Below, piece by piece: positions 45,322-54,918 of a stretch of 64,000 nt of DNA. The translations under genes and the position numbers were made by a program. This stretch comes from Podarcis raffonei (taxonomy: Eukaryota > Chordata > Lepidosauria > Squamata > Lacertidae): positions 36,218,501 to 36,282,500 of the forward strand of contig NC_070603.1 of NCBI RefSeq assembly GCF_027172205.1. The letters are read 5' to 3'. Position 1 is the first letter of the stretch; each line of letters begins with the position of its first letter. Below the pieces are notes generated by a model. That model did no database searches. It saw only the letters and a program-made list of their open reading frames with translations, and was not told where the DNA came from.

Positions 45322-48173
45322 CTTGCTTTTCAAACATGGTTGACTTTGTTGATGAATAAGAGACATTTGTTAGGATGAGTCATGAGCCATGACTCATATG
45401 CTCCTTCCCAGACCAGTTTTAATGGCTGTTACAAGACTGCAAAGTGAAGGTTTCTTTCTTTTCCACATGCATGCACATGGCCAAACTAAATATCATATTA
45501 ATAGAGATAGGCAGAAGGTTGATCTGTTCTGCTGATGCATCTTTGGGTGATTTGTGGTGTATTGACCAGGAGTCTGACTCACTATTGTTTAAGAATAATA
45601 GCAACAAAATGTCACCAATACTTAAGCTGAGATTCAGACCTGATGACCCATGGGGTCCCTTCCAACACTATAATTTTATTATTCTGTTCTGTGACTCCCC
45701 CACTACCCATCCTAAATGATATTGCTGAAATGAAGAAAGTTTAAGGTAACTGGGTATGGATTTTTGTACTGAAGAACCAGGAGCTCTGTTCAGTTCTGGA
45801 ACTTAGAAGCAAATACCTGGGCTCAGAATTATTTAATTCTAAGCACACACCATTTTGCAACAGGCACTGGTTCGTAGATCCTGACATTCTAATAGAATAC
45901 AATGTGCAAAACTAAAAGTCTGCCTGCCCCTGATGCTAAACACATCATCAGTGTCCTCTTTTACAAAATATTTTTTTTAATTGGGCCTGTATGAGTGAGA
46001 TTCAGGCTTTAGCTATTCCTACAATGGGGTGGGGTGGCGACATGAGAATGATGTGTTTAACAACACGTCTGGCATACACATGGGTCAGGGATGGGGAACT
46101 TCTGGCCCTCCAGATGTTGTTAGGCTCCAACTCCCAGCAGCCTCCTCTTTGAATGGCCAATGGTCAGGGAGATGGGAGTTGTAAAGCAACAGCTGGGGGA
46201 GCACAGGTTTCCCCTCTCTGGTTTAGGCTGATCGATGGTAGGAATGACAATTGCAAGTAAGCAATTGTCAGTACAGATGGAACTCGATTCCACTTATTGC
46301 TCAACTTCATCATTTTCTGATACTGCCAAAACACTTGCTCATTCCCTCCGAAACGCTATTCTTTATTGCTCCTGTTCCTGCAATGAATAACACTATAAGG
46401 ATTGCCTTCATCATGTGCCTCTTCAAACCTGTCACTTTTTTGTTCCCTGTGCCTGGTTCTCTTGTCCTTTGCAATACAGTACAAAAACCTTTCCCTCATC
46501 TTTTGAAATCACTTCATGCTTTTCCTCTGCTCAATCTTTTAGCTCTGCCTTGTTTTCTTCATCCTGGTTGAAGCCTCTTGGTTAAGCCTCAGCTCACACT
46601 ACTATAAAAATTCCTTACTTTGCAGCACATTATCACTAAGGAACGTAATGCGGTCAAAAGAGTGGTCACGAAGTCCAAACATCAAGGCCAAGCAGGCAGT
46701 TCCAGCCCTCCTTTGTGGCAATCGACGTAAAAATAATGTTTTGTAAAAATGATGATTTCACTGGAAATTATGTGCATGCTTATTTTGAGTTTTTCAGTCC
46801 ATGTCTGCTAGTTTCCCTCTGGCATTCTACAGTTATGCTAAACAATTATCCAGTGATTCGCTCAACAGCTGTGCAATTAATTTCCTCTTTTTTTCTAAAC
46901 TCCAGGTTATTACTACATCAGTCTCCTGGTGTTACTATTCCTTAGCACAATTGAGACTGTTTTGGTGACAAAGTTGGTTACTGACAACAGTAATCTCTGG
47001 CTGAATTGTGGATGTCAGTGGGGAAAGGGAAAGGCTACCACTATGCTACCTAAAGACCAAAGCAATAATCCAGAACATACAAAAGATCCTGGGAAAAGCG
47101 GTAGGTGCTAACGGGAAATAAAACAGAATGATATTCCCCAAGCAAGGTGACTAGTAGCAAGCCACATTTCAGTGTGCAATAGCCTTTCCCAAACATGGGG
47201 AACTCAACTACCATCAGCTCCAGCCAGTATTGCACCAGGCTGGGGAAAGCTGGTCTTAACAATACAACATCCTGATGCAAGCAAGCCTCTGGATCCACTG
47301 AAGGCTTTGTGGCAGGAAGATGGTGTAGTGCCAAAGAATGATTGAAAAGAATCAGAAGTGTAATTAATTGCTAGCGGGGCCACCCCACTCTCTCCCAAAC
47401 TCTGCTATGGTATTGCAACAGAAAGGTGGTTCTGAATATCAATAGATGGACAGCTGCAGCAACATGAGAGCCTCAACAACACACCCTTGAAGCCTTAAGG
47501 CAGGGGAACTCTGTCCCAGTTTTGTCCTCCCTCTTGCCAAGCAAGTATCTATCCTGCAAAGAAAAGAACCTACTTAAAGTACAAGACCTCCTTTATTCAG
47601 AATTTAACAAGCCCAATCATTTTCTGAATTCTGATCAGAGGCAAAATTCATTTGTTGCAGAATCTGGGCCCAAACAAACACCAATGCTTAGGAAAGGGGT
47701 TTGGATCTACACTAGAACTATGAATGTATTAAATATATCAAAGGGGTTTGAATTCAAATTCATCAATTACCAGCTGTTTATTTTCTCAAAGTCCATCGGT
47801 AATACTTCAAATGTACCTTTCAACAGCATCTCGGGTTCTGCTTATTTTGTTTTCTGCGGCAATCACCCAAAAGGGTTTGCATAAGAGATCACTTGAATTC
47901 CCCCTCAGGTGCTTTGGTCATATGAAGCTTGCAAGCTGAGCATTCATTCAGCTCGTCTTTCTCCTTTACCTTGTAGACTGTGGGACAACTGAAGAGTCAT
48001 CACATCTCAAACAAGCTTCTGCCCATGTGGACAGGCTCTTCTTCTTCATCTACTTTGGACTGGTTGTTGTGTTTCATCTCCTGTTTTCCGCACTCTGGCT
48101 CTTTTGGAAATGCGAATCAGGGAAGCCTCCAGGAGAAGACTATTTAGATGGAATCAAATGGGAACAAAAATAA
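35161..48173 (+). CDS. ZACN: Zinc-activated Cys-loop channel ZACN, full gene span (9 coding exons)
   Basis: Pentameric ligand-gated cation channel of the Cys-loop family (zinc-, proton- and copper-gated in mammals). Coding exons are 35161-35206, 37778-37935, 38677-38721, 38963-39069, 40502-40671, 42116-42240, 43251-43455, 46906-47100 and 47977-48173. They join in phase to 415 residues, against about 412 in human. Features: signal peptide 1 to about 20, sequons N49 and N93, Cys-loop C151-C165 with exactly 13 residues between, M1 about 225-248, M2 about 254-276 (LLLAYLVFHSSL, human LLLSYLVLHSSL), M3 about 288-309 (LLFLSTIETVL, identical to human), a polar M3-M4 loop of about 60 residues, and M4 about 371-394. 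No stop or frame loss was seen. It lies between GALR2 and EXOC7 as in mammals. Human similarity is judged from memory. Confidence 0.92.
35255..35500 (-). mobile_element. Tigger-like miniature element, family T1, copy b
   Basis: Tips TACAGTGGTACCTCGGGTTA and TAACCCGAGGTTCCACTGTA with TA targets. It carries the T1 interior (CCACTTTAGCTAATGGGGCC). It lies in ZACN intron 1. Confidence 0.85.
36116..36378. mobile_element. TIR element with a perfect internal hairpin
   Basis: Outer tips read TACCGTATTTTTCACTCTAT and, inverted, TCTTATAGAGCGAAAACTACGGTA-type sequence, with TA targets. Inside, 36213-36246 and 36258-36291 form a perfect 34-base inverted repeat with an 11-base loop. Non-coding, in ZACN intron 1. 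The superfamily is not certain. Confidence 0.8.
36851..37092 (-). mobile_element. Tigger-like miniature element, family T1, copy c
   Basis: Tips TACAGTAGTACCTCGGGTTA and AACCTGAGGTACCACTGTA, with the same interior as copy b. ZACN intron 1. Confidence 0.85.
37276..37350. repeat. Hairpin repeat copy (family H)
   Basis: GGACTCCAGTTTCCACCAGC and the inverted partner GAAGCCAGAGTCCAACATCT, diverged, in ZACN intron 1. Confidence 0.6.
37540..37586. repeat. (GAAA)n microsatellite
   Basis: Uninterrupted GAAA tetramers. Confidence 0.95.
37778..37935 (+). CDS. ZACN: ZACN coding exon 2
   Basis: Encodes the signal-peptide end and the first part of the extracellular domain (NGTSPLVVDVKIEMSNVLHV, human [20 protein letters not shown]). 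The acceptor is a TAGCAG tandem, so the exon may also start at 37775 and gain one alanine. Donor GTAGGT. Confidence 0.92.
38088..38450 (+). repeat. tRNA-derived SINE (type C)
   Basis: Head GGGACGCGGGTGGCTCTGTG, then GGTTGGCAGTTCGAATCCCC, and an end reading CTTAACCATCCAGGGGTCCT then TTTATCTTTACC. The tail wording (ACCATCCAGGGGTCC) is shared with 58219 and 62289 and differs from types A and B. It lies in ZACN intron 2. Confidence 0.85.
38463..38499. repeat. (ATG)n microsatellite
   Basis: Uninterrupted ATG/GAT triplets directly after the SINE tail. Confidence 0.95.
38677..38721 (+). CDS. ZACN: ZACN coding exon 3
   Basis: 45-base exon in phase 0, encoding DIMQYTITSVLVLYQ (human DILRYTMSSMLLLRL), between CCACTAG and GTAATG. 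Its size and sequence match the short third exon of pentameric channel genes. Confidence 0.9.
38963..39069 (+). CDS. ZACN: ZACN coding exon 4
   Basis: Encodes SWYAEQLAWNETEF and PWGSVWTPSLTVQES, holding the conserved WNET and WTP motifs of Cys-loop receptors. Acceptor CCTCAG, donor GTGAGT, ends two bases into a codon. Confidence 0.93.
39180..39270. repeat. Hairpin repeat copy (family H)
   Basis: GCAGCTCCCATCAGCCCCAG and the inverted partner GGGAACTGGAGTCCAGCA, in ZACN intron 4. Confidence 0.65.
39607..39780 (+). mobile_element. Tigger-like miniature element, family T1, copy d (short form)
   Basis: Tips TACAGTGGTACCTCGGGTTA and AACCCAAGGTACCACTGTA. At 174 bp it lacks the middle segment (the CCATTAGCTAAAGTGG region) found in the other T1 copies. 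ZACN intron 4. Confidence 0.85.
39832..40184 (-). repeat. tRNA-derived SINE (type A) with target duplication
   Basis: Full copy in minus orientation, head at right (GTGGCGCTGTGGGTTAAACC). AACTTTA flanks it at 39825-39831 and 40185-40191. ZACN intron 4. Confidence 0.87.
40502..40671 (+). CDS. ZACN: ZACN coding exon 5 (Cys-loop)
   Basis: Begins after CCGAAG and encodes FEVTWKTESPP, then the Cys-loop CNFDLLYYPRDSTRC and LSFSSLANT. This acceptor is weak, but it keeps frame and aligns residue for residue with human LEALWVDWRDQSP. The better-looking CTTACAG at 40482 would run into a stop. Donor GTAAGT. Confidence 0.9.
40975..41305 (+). mobile_element. Possible LTR fragment
   Basis: AATAAAGCTGTGGCC followed by a CT/CA-rich stretch (TTCTTGTGTCCTTCCCATCA) looks like the R-U5 part of a retrovirus-like LTR. 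I could not find matching flanks, so the limits and even the identity are uncertain. ZACN intron 5. Confidence 0.3.
41524..41760 (+). mobile_element. Tigger-like miniature element, family T1, copy e
   Basis: Left tip TACAGTGGTACCTCGGGTTA and the T1 interior. The right tip is eroded (TTAAGCTGAGG). ZACN intron 5. Confidence 0.8.
41765..41880 (+). repeat. CR1/L2-type LINE tail
   Basis: TTTTATGCTGGTTGGAAGCT, then GCCCAGAGTACTGGGGCAGC and GGGAATAAATAGTAAAATTA, parallel the copy at 57315-57430. Confidence 0.6.
42116..42240 (+). CDS. ZACN: ZACN coding exon 6
   Basis: Encodes ANELEFNVSIQNQILNLKRE and PQPCFVVM, the beta-strands before M1 (human [27 protein letters not shown]). Acceptor TTTCAAG, donor GTAAGG. 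Confidence 0.92.
42477..42560. repeat. Hairpin repeat copy (family H)
   Basis: TTGGACTCCAACTCCCATCA and the inverted GGGGTTTGTAGTCCAC, in ZACN intron 6. Confidence 0.65.
42733..42845. repeat. Hairpin repeat copy (family H)
   Basis: TTGTTGGACTCAAACTCCCA and inverted GATGATGGGATTTGTATTTG, ending GGTTCCCCACCCCTGG, in ZACN intron 6. Confidence 0.65.
43251..43455 (+). CDS. ZACN: ZACN coding exon 7 (M1-M2)
   Basis: Encodes M1 (LSVIVPSLALVVADLCGFL) and the pore-lining M2 (MITLLLAYLVFHSSLIGSLP), ending SSSCNPLL plus one base. Acceptor TTTTCTAG, donor GTAAGT. Confidence 0.95.
44009..44240 (+). mobile_element. Tigger-like miniature element, family T1, copy f
   Basis: Tips TACAGTGGTACCTCGGGTTA and TAACCCGAGGTACCACTGTA are perfect inverted complements over 20 bases. 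ZACN intron 7. Confidence 0.9.
45101..45129. repeat. (GGTG)n microsatellite
   Basis: GGTG tetramers in ZACN intron 7. Confidence 0.9.
45284..45319. repeat. (CA)n microsatellite
   Basis: CA dinucleotides in ZACN intron 7. Confidence 0.95.
46095..46225. repeat. Hairpin repeat copy (family H)
   Basis: GGCCCTCCAGATGTTGTTAG, AACTCCCAGCAGCC and the inverted GATGGGAGTTGTAAAGCAAC, in ZACN intron 7. Confidence 0.65.
46906..47100 (+). CDS. ZACN: ZACN coding exon 8 (M3 and loop)
   Basis: Encodes M3 (YYYISLLVLLFLSTIETVLV) and the first part of the intracellular M3-M4 loop, with a CGCQWGKGK stretch unlike mammals. Acceptor CTCCAG, donor GTAGGT. Confidence 0.92.
47977..48173 (+). CDS. ZACN: ZACN coding exon 9 (M4, C-terminus)
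   Basis: Encodes the end of the loop, M4 (RLFFFIYFGLVVVFHLLFSA) and a short tail ending KWEQK before the TAA stop. Acceptor TTGTAG after a clear pyrimidine tract. Confidence 0.92.
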
Positions 48174-51100
48174 TGGTGCCACCCTTAAAGCCGTGTAAAG
48201 CCTTGCTTTGTACTGAGTTGAAGTTATGCATATTTGCCGATCCTCTATCTGCATAATTTGCTTTGATCTAAAGATTTATGGAAAATGGAGTGCATTCAGC
48301 AGTCTTCCAGGAAATGCATTTTGGGCCTTCAGATCTTTCTCTGAACCGATTAAATTTTTAAAAGGAAGAATACATTGAAAATGGTATTTTAGATGTGACA
48401 CAAATGATTGCTTCTCCCTAAAAAATGTGGAGAGTTTTCCCAGTTCATGTATGTTGCAGAGCAAATGTTCTCCAGTACAGTAGATGCTTTACCCTGATAT
48501 TATTTTGTGGGCAGGTGGAAACCTTTTCATTTTGTTGGACATCTGGGGATTAGTGGAGATATTACGTATTTTTGTTTTGTGGTACTATTTTTCTATTGTG
48601 TATAGGTTAGGTTTATTTGCATTTTTGAATTATTGTCAATCATTTTATCAATAGAAAGAATGAGTGACACCCAGTTGTGTCTGCCCACTTTTGCAACAGA
48701 CTTCTGCTCACACAACAGGGCTTCCTTTTCTTCACTTCTCTCCTGCAACCCCTTGCCTGTCCACCAAATATGCTTTGGACAGTTGTGGTGGCACTCTTTG
48801 GAGCAGGTTTAGGGGTGTGTGCAGGTCTGAAAGAGGGAAATATAGGAAGGGGAAATTCATTCACCTGCAATCAATAAATATTGCACATAAACAACTACAG
48901 AGCAGTAGCCAGGGCTACCCTGCTCCTAGAAAGCCCAGGTAGTTTTCACTCACCTATCTGGTAGTGTATTGCTGCTACCAGCATCGTACAATTACTGAAA
49001 CGTGGCTCTCCAATTACACCTAGATTAACCTTTGTGTGTACTATTCCTCTTTCCCTCGGATCTGCATTTTCCAATAAAAGGACAGTGTAGAATTACTAAT
49101 GCACAAAAAGAAAAGGAGTACAGGTGATGCCTTTCATTGCTGCTATGATAAAACAACCAGATGGATTAAGGGAATAACATTCAGTCTTAGTTCACCTGCC
49201 CAAAAAGACAACAGAAGAGACATGACTCAGGAACTAGCTAGAACAAATACTGAGAGAAGAGTAAAGGTGCAAGGTACATGCAGGTGGAAAGCCAGAACTG
49301 TACCAAATCCAAGTTTTCTGGCTCACAAATACACATTAACCACTTGCTGCGTGTGCTGCCCTTGCTACAAATTGCATGTGTGAATGGGACCAGAGATCAA
49401 GCACTGCAAACAGAACCTGCTTACCACCTCAGGCACAGTGCATTTCAGTGGAGTCTGTTCATATCTTCAGCTGTGAGTATTCAACAACGCATGACTCAAG
49501 CAGTGAGCATGTGCCATATGAACGGGCCTAACAAAGTCAAATCAGAGTCTTGCAAGAAGCAGACATGCAAATGTGAATAAAAGGTAGAGGTCGCTAGTAA
49601 GAAAACCAAATAGTGTGGGGGGGTAACCTACCATTAAGAAACAAATGTTTTGTTTTTAATAATATTGAAGACAGAAGCAGCAATGGGATCACACAGGAGC
49701 TGTTAAATTAAGTGTTAAATAGCTCAAGCAGCTTTCTATTTCTTGTCCTAACTTTTCTGCATCTTGGTTAGGTGAGAAAAGTTGGTTGTGTCATGGGAAT
49801 TGTGGAAGTCTACAATGAGTACAAGCAGGTCATCCATACTTCCTAGCAATGCTTTGAGAATATACCACTCTTCCTCATTCTTTCCCACAAGTTTGTTTCT
49901 AGGTCAATAGGGCTAGATAATAATTATTCTCAGATAATGCTAGAATTGTAATCCAGGCAATTGATTTCTCTAAATTGCAGTAAGAGCACCGATTGCATCA
50001 ACACTTGAGGCATTTTTAACAGGGGTCTGATTTTCCTACTTAAAGTTTTAGGACTGTTTCAGCTTTAAGGAGGAAAATCAGACCCCTGTTTAAAATGCCC
50101 AAAGTGTTGATGCAATCTGTGCTCTTACTGCAATTTAGAGAAATCAATTGCCTGGACTGCAATTCTTTTAGAAGCAGAACATTGTGATCCAGTAGTTGAA
50201 AAGTAACAATCCAATATATCTGCAGTTTATCTTTGGAAGATGCATTACCATCACCACTGAAAAACACTCAAAAACTGCAGGGAATAGCTGTGAGACCTTT
50301 CCAGCTCTTTACCGAGTGCCATTAAGATAACCAACATGTAACATTATTTCAAATCTTCAGGCACTCTGGAGTGACTGCACTGCAAGGAAGGTTTTTGAAA
50401 GGGGTGATGCTCTTGAATCTACCATTGAAAAATTACACCTTGAAGCTAAGAGCTCTAATTGAAGTGGAAATCCATAGAGATAGTTTTTGGGTCCCTTCCA
50501 ACTCTACAATTCTATGATGTAGAGCTCCCCAAATGGCTAACAGTGCAATTCAATACCTTTTGAGCAGTACAAGTAAATATACTATCAGATACATCTTAAC
50601 GCATGTCTGCATATGGCTACATATGTTCTGTGCCAAGCCAGCACAAAATGCCTTTCTGCTTTCCAACTCTGGAATGCCCTCCCCAAAGTAGTACAATGCC
50701 CGGAGTATAATGTTGCCAGGTTCAGGATAAAATGTGGTGTTGGCATTTGAAAGCATTAAGCTGCCTCAATCTGCTTTTAGTTTCTTTAGTCTCTGATTGC
50801 CTCCCCATTGCTAAGTTATTATGAAAGATGTTACAGGTGTTGCTTTTATGCTAATATCTCTTTGTACACTGTCCTGGAATCCATTAGAGGAAGAGCAGCT
50901 TAGAAAAAAATTAAATAAATACATCCAAGTCTTACTTGTCCCTAGAGGAGAAGGGAATGAAAAAAGAGACCAAGATACACTGTCAGCACAAGACCTCATG
51001 TCAGGAAAATCTCCACTGAACTTTCTGGCTCACTTATAAAATGCTGAACCAGGCATGGAAGAGATTATTTTACAATTGCATCCATTACCCTATTTTCTTG

Positions 51101-51948
51101 CCAATTATTGGCCTTTCAGGATACTTATCTACCATTTACATATCCACTGGTAGTAATCAGTAAGTGATTTCCCCCTTTCTTTTCGGGAATAACTTCTCAC
51201 ACATTTCAACAGGGCATACAAGAAAAGAGGGCAAGAACCTCTAGATTAAAAAAGAAAGAAATAAATAAACTGAGCCAAAATAACTCAGCAGAGCGGACTC
51301 TGCAAGGGCTTGATTAAGCTGGGTAAGCCTGCAGATACTTGATGGCCTTTCTTGATTTTTGTTTATTGGGCTGGCTGTACCAGGTGACCTCCAGACAATT
51401 AGCTCCCATTTCGGTCTGACCATCTCTGTAGACATTTTTAATAATTTGAGGCTTTGCTGTATTTTGTGAGTGGCAGCATCTTTCCACTTATAACACCATG
51501 CAGCTGTCCCAAGTGCCATCTACAAGTAGATTTTTTGTTTGTGGATAACTGTTTGTTGGTGTTTGTATGTTCCTTGTAGTCCTGTTGAAACTAAAAAATA
51601 TATAAAATAAAAAAGGAAAACTACGGAGAGTTGGGTTTTAAGCTTACATAGTAATGGCCAGGGCAGTGCCTCTGAAGGAGAAACTAGCTCATCCTTAAGC
51701 TATAGGTTGCACTTGTGTGCACACTATACCGAAGGATTTAGCCCTGTGCAGAAAAGAGAATTCTATACATATTACTAGTTTCTTAGGAACACCTACCCAC
51801 CAAGCAAGATTTCAACCAATGATCTTGTAAGAAGTAAGAGACAACCCATAAATCATGTTCTTAGGAATTTATAAATTTGATAAATACAAGCATAACTCAT
51901 GGCCATCATACTGGACTGAGAAAGTACTGAGACATACAGGCAGGGAGG
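48174..51948. other. ZACN 3' UTR and tail-to-tail spacer to EXOC7
   Basis: ZACN (plus) and EXOC7 (minus) converge here. AATAAA on plus at 48873-48878 and 49073-49078 could end ZACN. TTTATT at 51362-51367 (AATAAA on minus) could end EXOC7. A long hairpin lies at 49944-50164 and a CR1 tail near 50485-50522 (CCCTTCCAACTCTACAATTC). No other gene was seen. Confidence 0.5.
49944..50164. repeat. Long inverted repeat (hairpin, arms about 93 bp)
   Basis: The left arm 49944-50037 (TTGATTTCTCTAAATTGCAG, GGGGTCTGATTTTCC) and right arm 50072-50164 (GGAAAATCAGACCCCTGTTT, CTGCAATTTAGAGAAATCAA) are near-perfect inverted copies around a loop of about 34 bases. This is probably a miniature fold-back DNA element. 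I saw no clear flanking duplication. Confidence 0.8.
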
Positions 51949-52051
51949 TCATGCTGATGTGTCGAACAGTTTCTCAATCATCTCTCCCACCTGCTCCATC
52001 CTGTATTTAATGTATTTCTCAGGGTTCTTGGTAAAGGGTACATTGCCATAC
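51949..52051 (-). CDS. EXOC7: EXOC7 last coding exon
   Basis: Encodes YGNVPFTKNPEKYIKYRMEQ, then VGEMIEKLFDTSA and the TGA stop. Acceptor CCTCGGCAG on the minus strand. Confidence 0.95.
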
Positions 52052-54875
52052 CTGCCGAGGGAAAAGCAAGGGGGAGAAAAAGGTGTGACAAGCATGGACA
52101 GGATTTCTCACTCCTCAATTCCCCTCCCCTTCTTCACCAGATGCCAGAACAACATGCAGTGGGCAGGATTCAACTAACTAGTCCCACTAACGAAAGCCTG
52201 TGCAAGAATATTTGCTGGTGCAATGGGGCTTTCCATCTTCCTCTCCCATGTGCCCCCTGAAAGTGGTTCAGGGAGCAAAGGTGGCAAAACCTCCACTTGT
52301 ACTGACAGAACAATCAACATTGCATTATGTTGAATTCCCCCAATCTATCCATTTTCAGTGAAGTTAGAGAACTGCTACAAGCGGTCGAAGATCTGTTATA
52401 CAGCAAGTCCGAAGAGAAAAAGAATTGCTGTGTTTATTCCGAGTGCTGGGAGTTTAACGTGATGCAGGCTGAGCTACAACTACAACTACATACATTTGGT
52501 GCACAAAATGCTGCCTTCTTGATCCACCTATAATCAGCTACTGGTACAGACAAAAACCCACAAAGGGGTGGCAACTATCCTAACTCTCCTCACCGTCTTT
52601 CTCCCATAACAACTGCCTCGGCAAATCCTTTCTTCCAAAAATGAGGAAAGGAGTTAACCTCGCAGCCCATTGGTGTGGGAAGTAGGTGAGCCTTTGCAGC
52701 TCCAACAAGTGCTCTGGGCAGAAGACGTATTATACCTGTCCTTCTGCTTAGATCCCCAGCTTAGAAAGTTGCTTGTACATTATGCTTCATAAATTTCTTT
52801 CTAGAAGAGCTAGAGACCTTCCCCCCCCCAAAAAAAAGAAAAGAAAGCTCAGAGTCAATTGTTCCTGTTCAGGTGTGCCAATGTGGGCCTTCACAGGTGG
52901 CAGGTTGGCAACCTCCACCCTTATGGTCAGAATCCATTTATTTCAATTGGGGGTGTAGGAGAAGTGAAGAGTGAAAAAAAAAGGCAACAAACTAAAATAC
53001 TAAATTCAACAATGGCAATTCATAGTCACGTTTCAAAGGTATCCTCTCAATGCATACTAATAACTTGGGGGCCCTCAGACACCGGGGGAGGGGCTAATTC
53101 TGCACATATCTATAAACCCATCACAGACAATGATAGCTTTCAAAACAGGAACACAGGAACACAACTTTCAAAGCCTGTCAAAACTCCCTGAACAAAGACA
53201 TCTTTGTGGGTCAAATAATTACCTGCTTAGTAAGGCAGAATAGGTCTCTAGCACAATATTTTTCTGGGTTTTCCGGATTTTGTCCCTCTGTTCTGTGTCA
53301 GGGATGGCCCAAGCCTTCTGGATTTTACACAGCTCCTCCAGACAATCATTAAAACCCTTTCCCAGAGAGAAGATAACGTTAAGCATGCATTTGGTTCTGT
53401 AGAGCAGTTGGAAAAGTTAACACAATGGGTGCAAAGCCAAGAACAAGAACATTTGTCTAGGCTCCGATCGCCAATTACCTTAAAGCGATCCTTGATGGCC
53501 TGTCTCTCTTTGTCTTTGAGCTGTGGGAGATTGAGAAAAAGAGCTCTTCTGGTTATTTCTTCTTCTCAGACTAATTTGTTCCAGGACTGATATTCCAATG
53601 CTTCTTGATTAATTGGGAGCACTTAGCTTGATGCCAGGCCCTATACATTCATAGGAGTCTTATACAGGCCATACAGACATGCACTCAGTTAATACTCAAT
53701 GAGTATTTCTGCTTTTGCTATAGTGTAATGGCATGTGAGGGACATGGGTGGCGCTGTGGATAAAAGCCTCAGCGCCTAGGACTTGCCGATCGAAAGGTCG
53801 GCGGTTCGAATCCCCACAGCGGGGTGCACTCCCGTCGCTCGGTCCCAGCGCCTGCCAACCTAGCAGTTCGAAAGCACCCCCGGGTGCAAGTAGATAAATA
53901 GGGACCGCTTACTAGCGGGAAGGTAAACGGCGTTTCCGTGTGCTGCGCTGGCTCGCCAGATGCAGCTTGTCACGCTGGCCACGTGACCCGGAAGTGTCTG
54001 CGGACAGCGCTGGCTCCCGGCCTCTAGAGTGAGATGAGCGCACAACCCTAGACTGGCCCGTACGGGCAGGGGTACCTTTACCTTTTTTAATGGCATGTGA
54101 ATAAAGCTGCTCCCCACACTTCTGTTTGAGCACTATAGACAGGGATCTAAAGGTTTTCCCAGCACAAAGCAGGCAATATATCCCTCTGGCAACCACCACA
54201 CTCAAAGAACTAGGGTCAGTTATCCATGCCCAGGTTACTTTCACTGCAATGCTCTCTATGTGGTGCTGCCTTGGAAAATAGTAACTTCATTAATGCAAAA
54301 TGCTAGTGCCCGATTATCTGGAGAGGGTAACTCTGATCTTATATCAACCTGTACTTTTGCCCATTTATTTTTTCTGGGATTGATTTACAGTGCTGAATTT
54401 GACCTTGAAAGCCTTAGGCAGTTTAGGACCAGATTACTTGAGAAACCACTTGCACCCATATGAACCTGTCTGGCCTTTAGGATTGATCTTGCTGGCCCTG
54501 CTCTCTGTCCTGGCTACTGGTAAGATCAAGAAACAATGTATGAGAGACAGGGTGTTATCTGTGGCGGTGCCTGTGAAATATCCTCTCATGAGAGATCTGT
54601 AGGCAGTTAGCAAGGACTTCCTTATTCCAGCTGGCTTTTAATGCAAACTGCATATAAGCATTTCATGTGCCATTAATTTTTAAAAAATCTTTAGTGATGG
54701 GACAAGATCTGGATCATCACAAATTTGGAGGGGTGGCTTGTTTTCCTGGATGACACAGTCCTGCCAAAATTGGCCTTCCTCACAAAGCTGATAAGAGTCT
54801 TGGGAGGGAATACTAAACACATTCAATACCATGATCAGCTTGGCTCTAATGTGATTTCCACAACAAACTCTTATA

Positions 54876-54918
<43 letters not shown>

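Noticed and set aside
53860-54117. Conserved short protein family shared by several open frames (FTFPLVSGPYLSTCTRG and similar)
   Set aside because: The repeated peptides are translations of the same SINE at 3088, 17228, 53739 and 56571.
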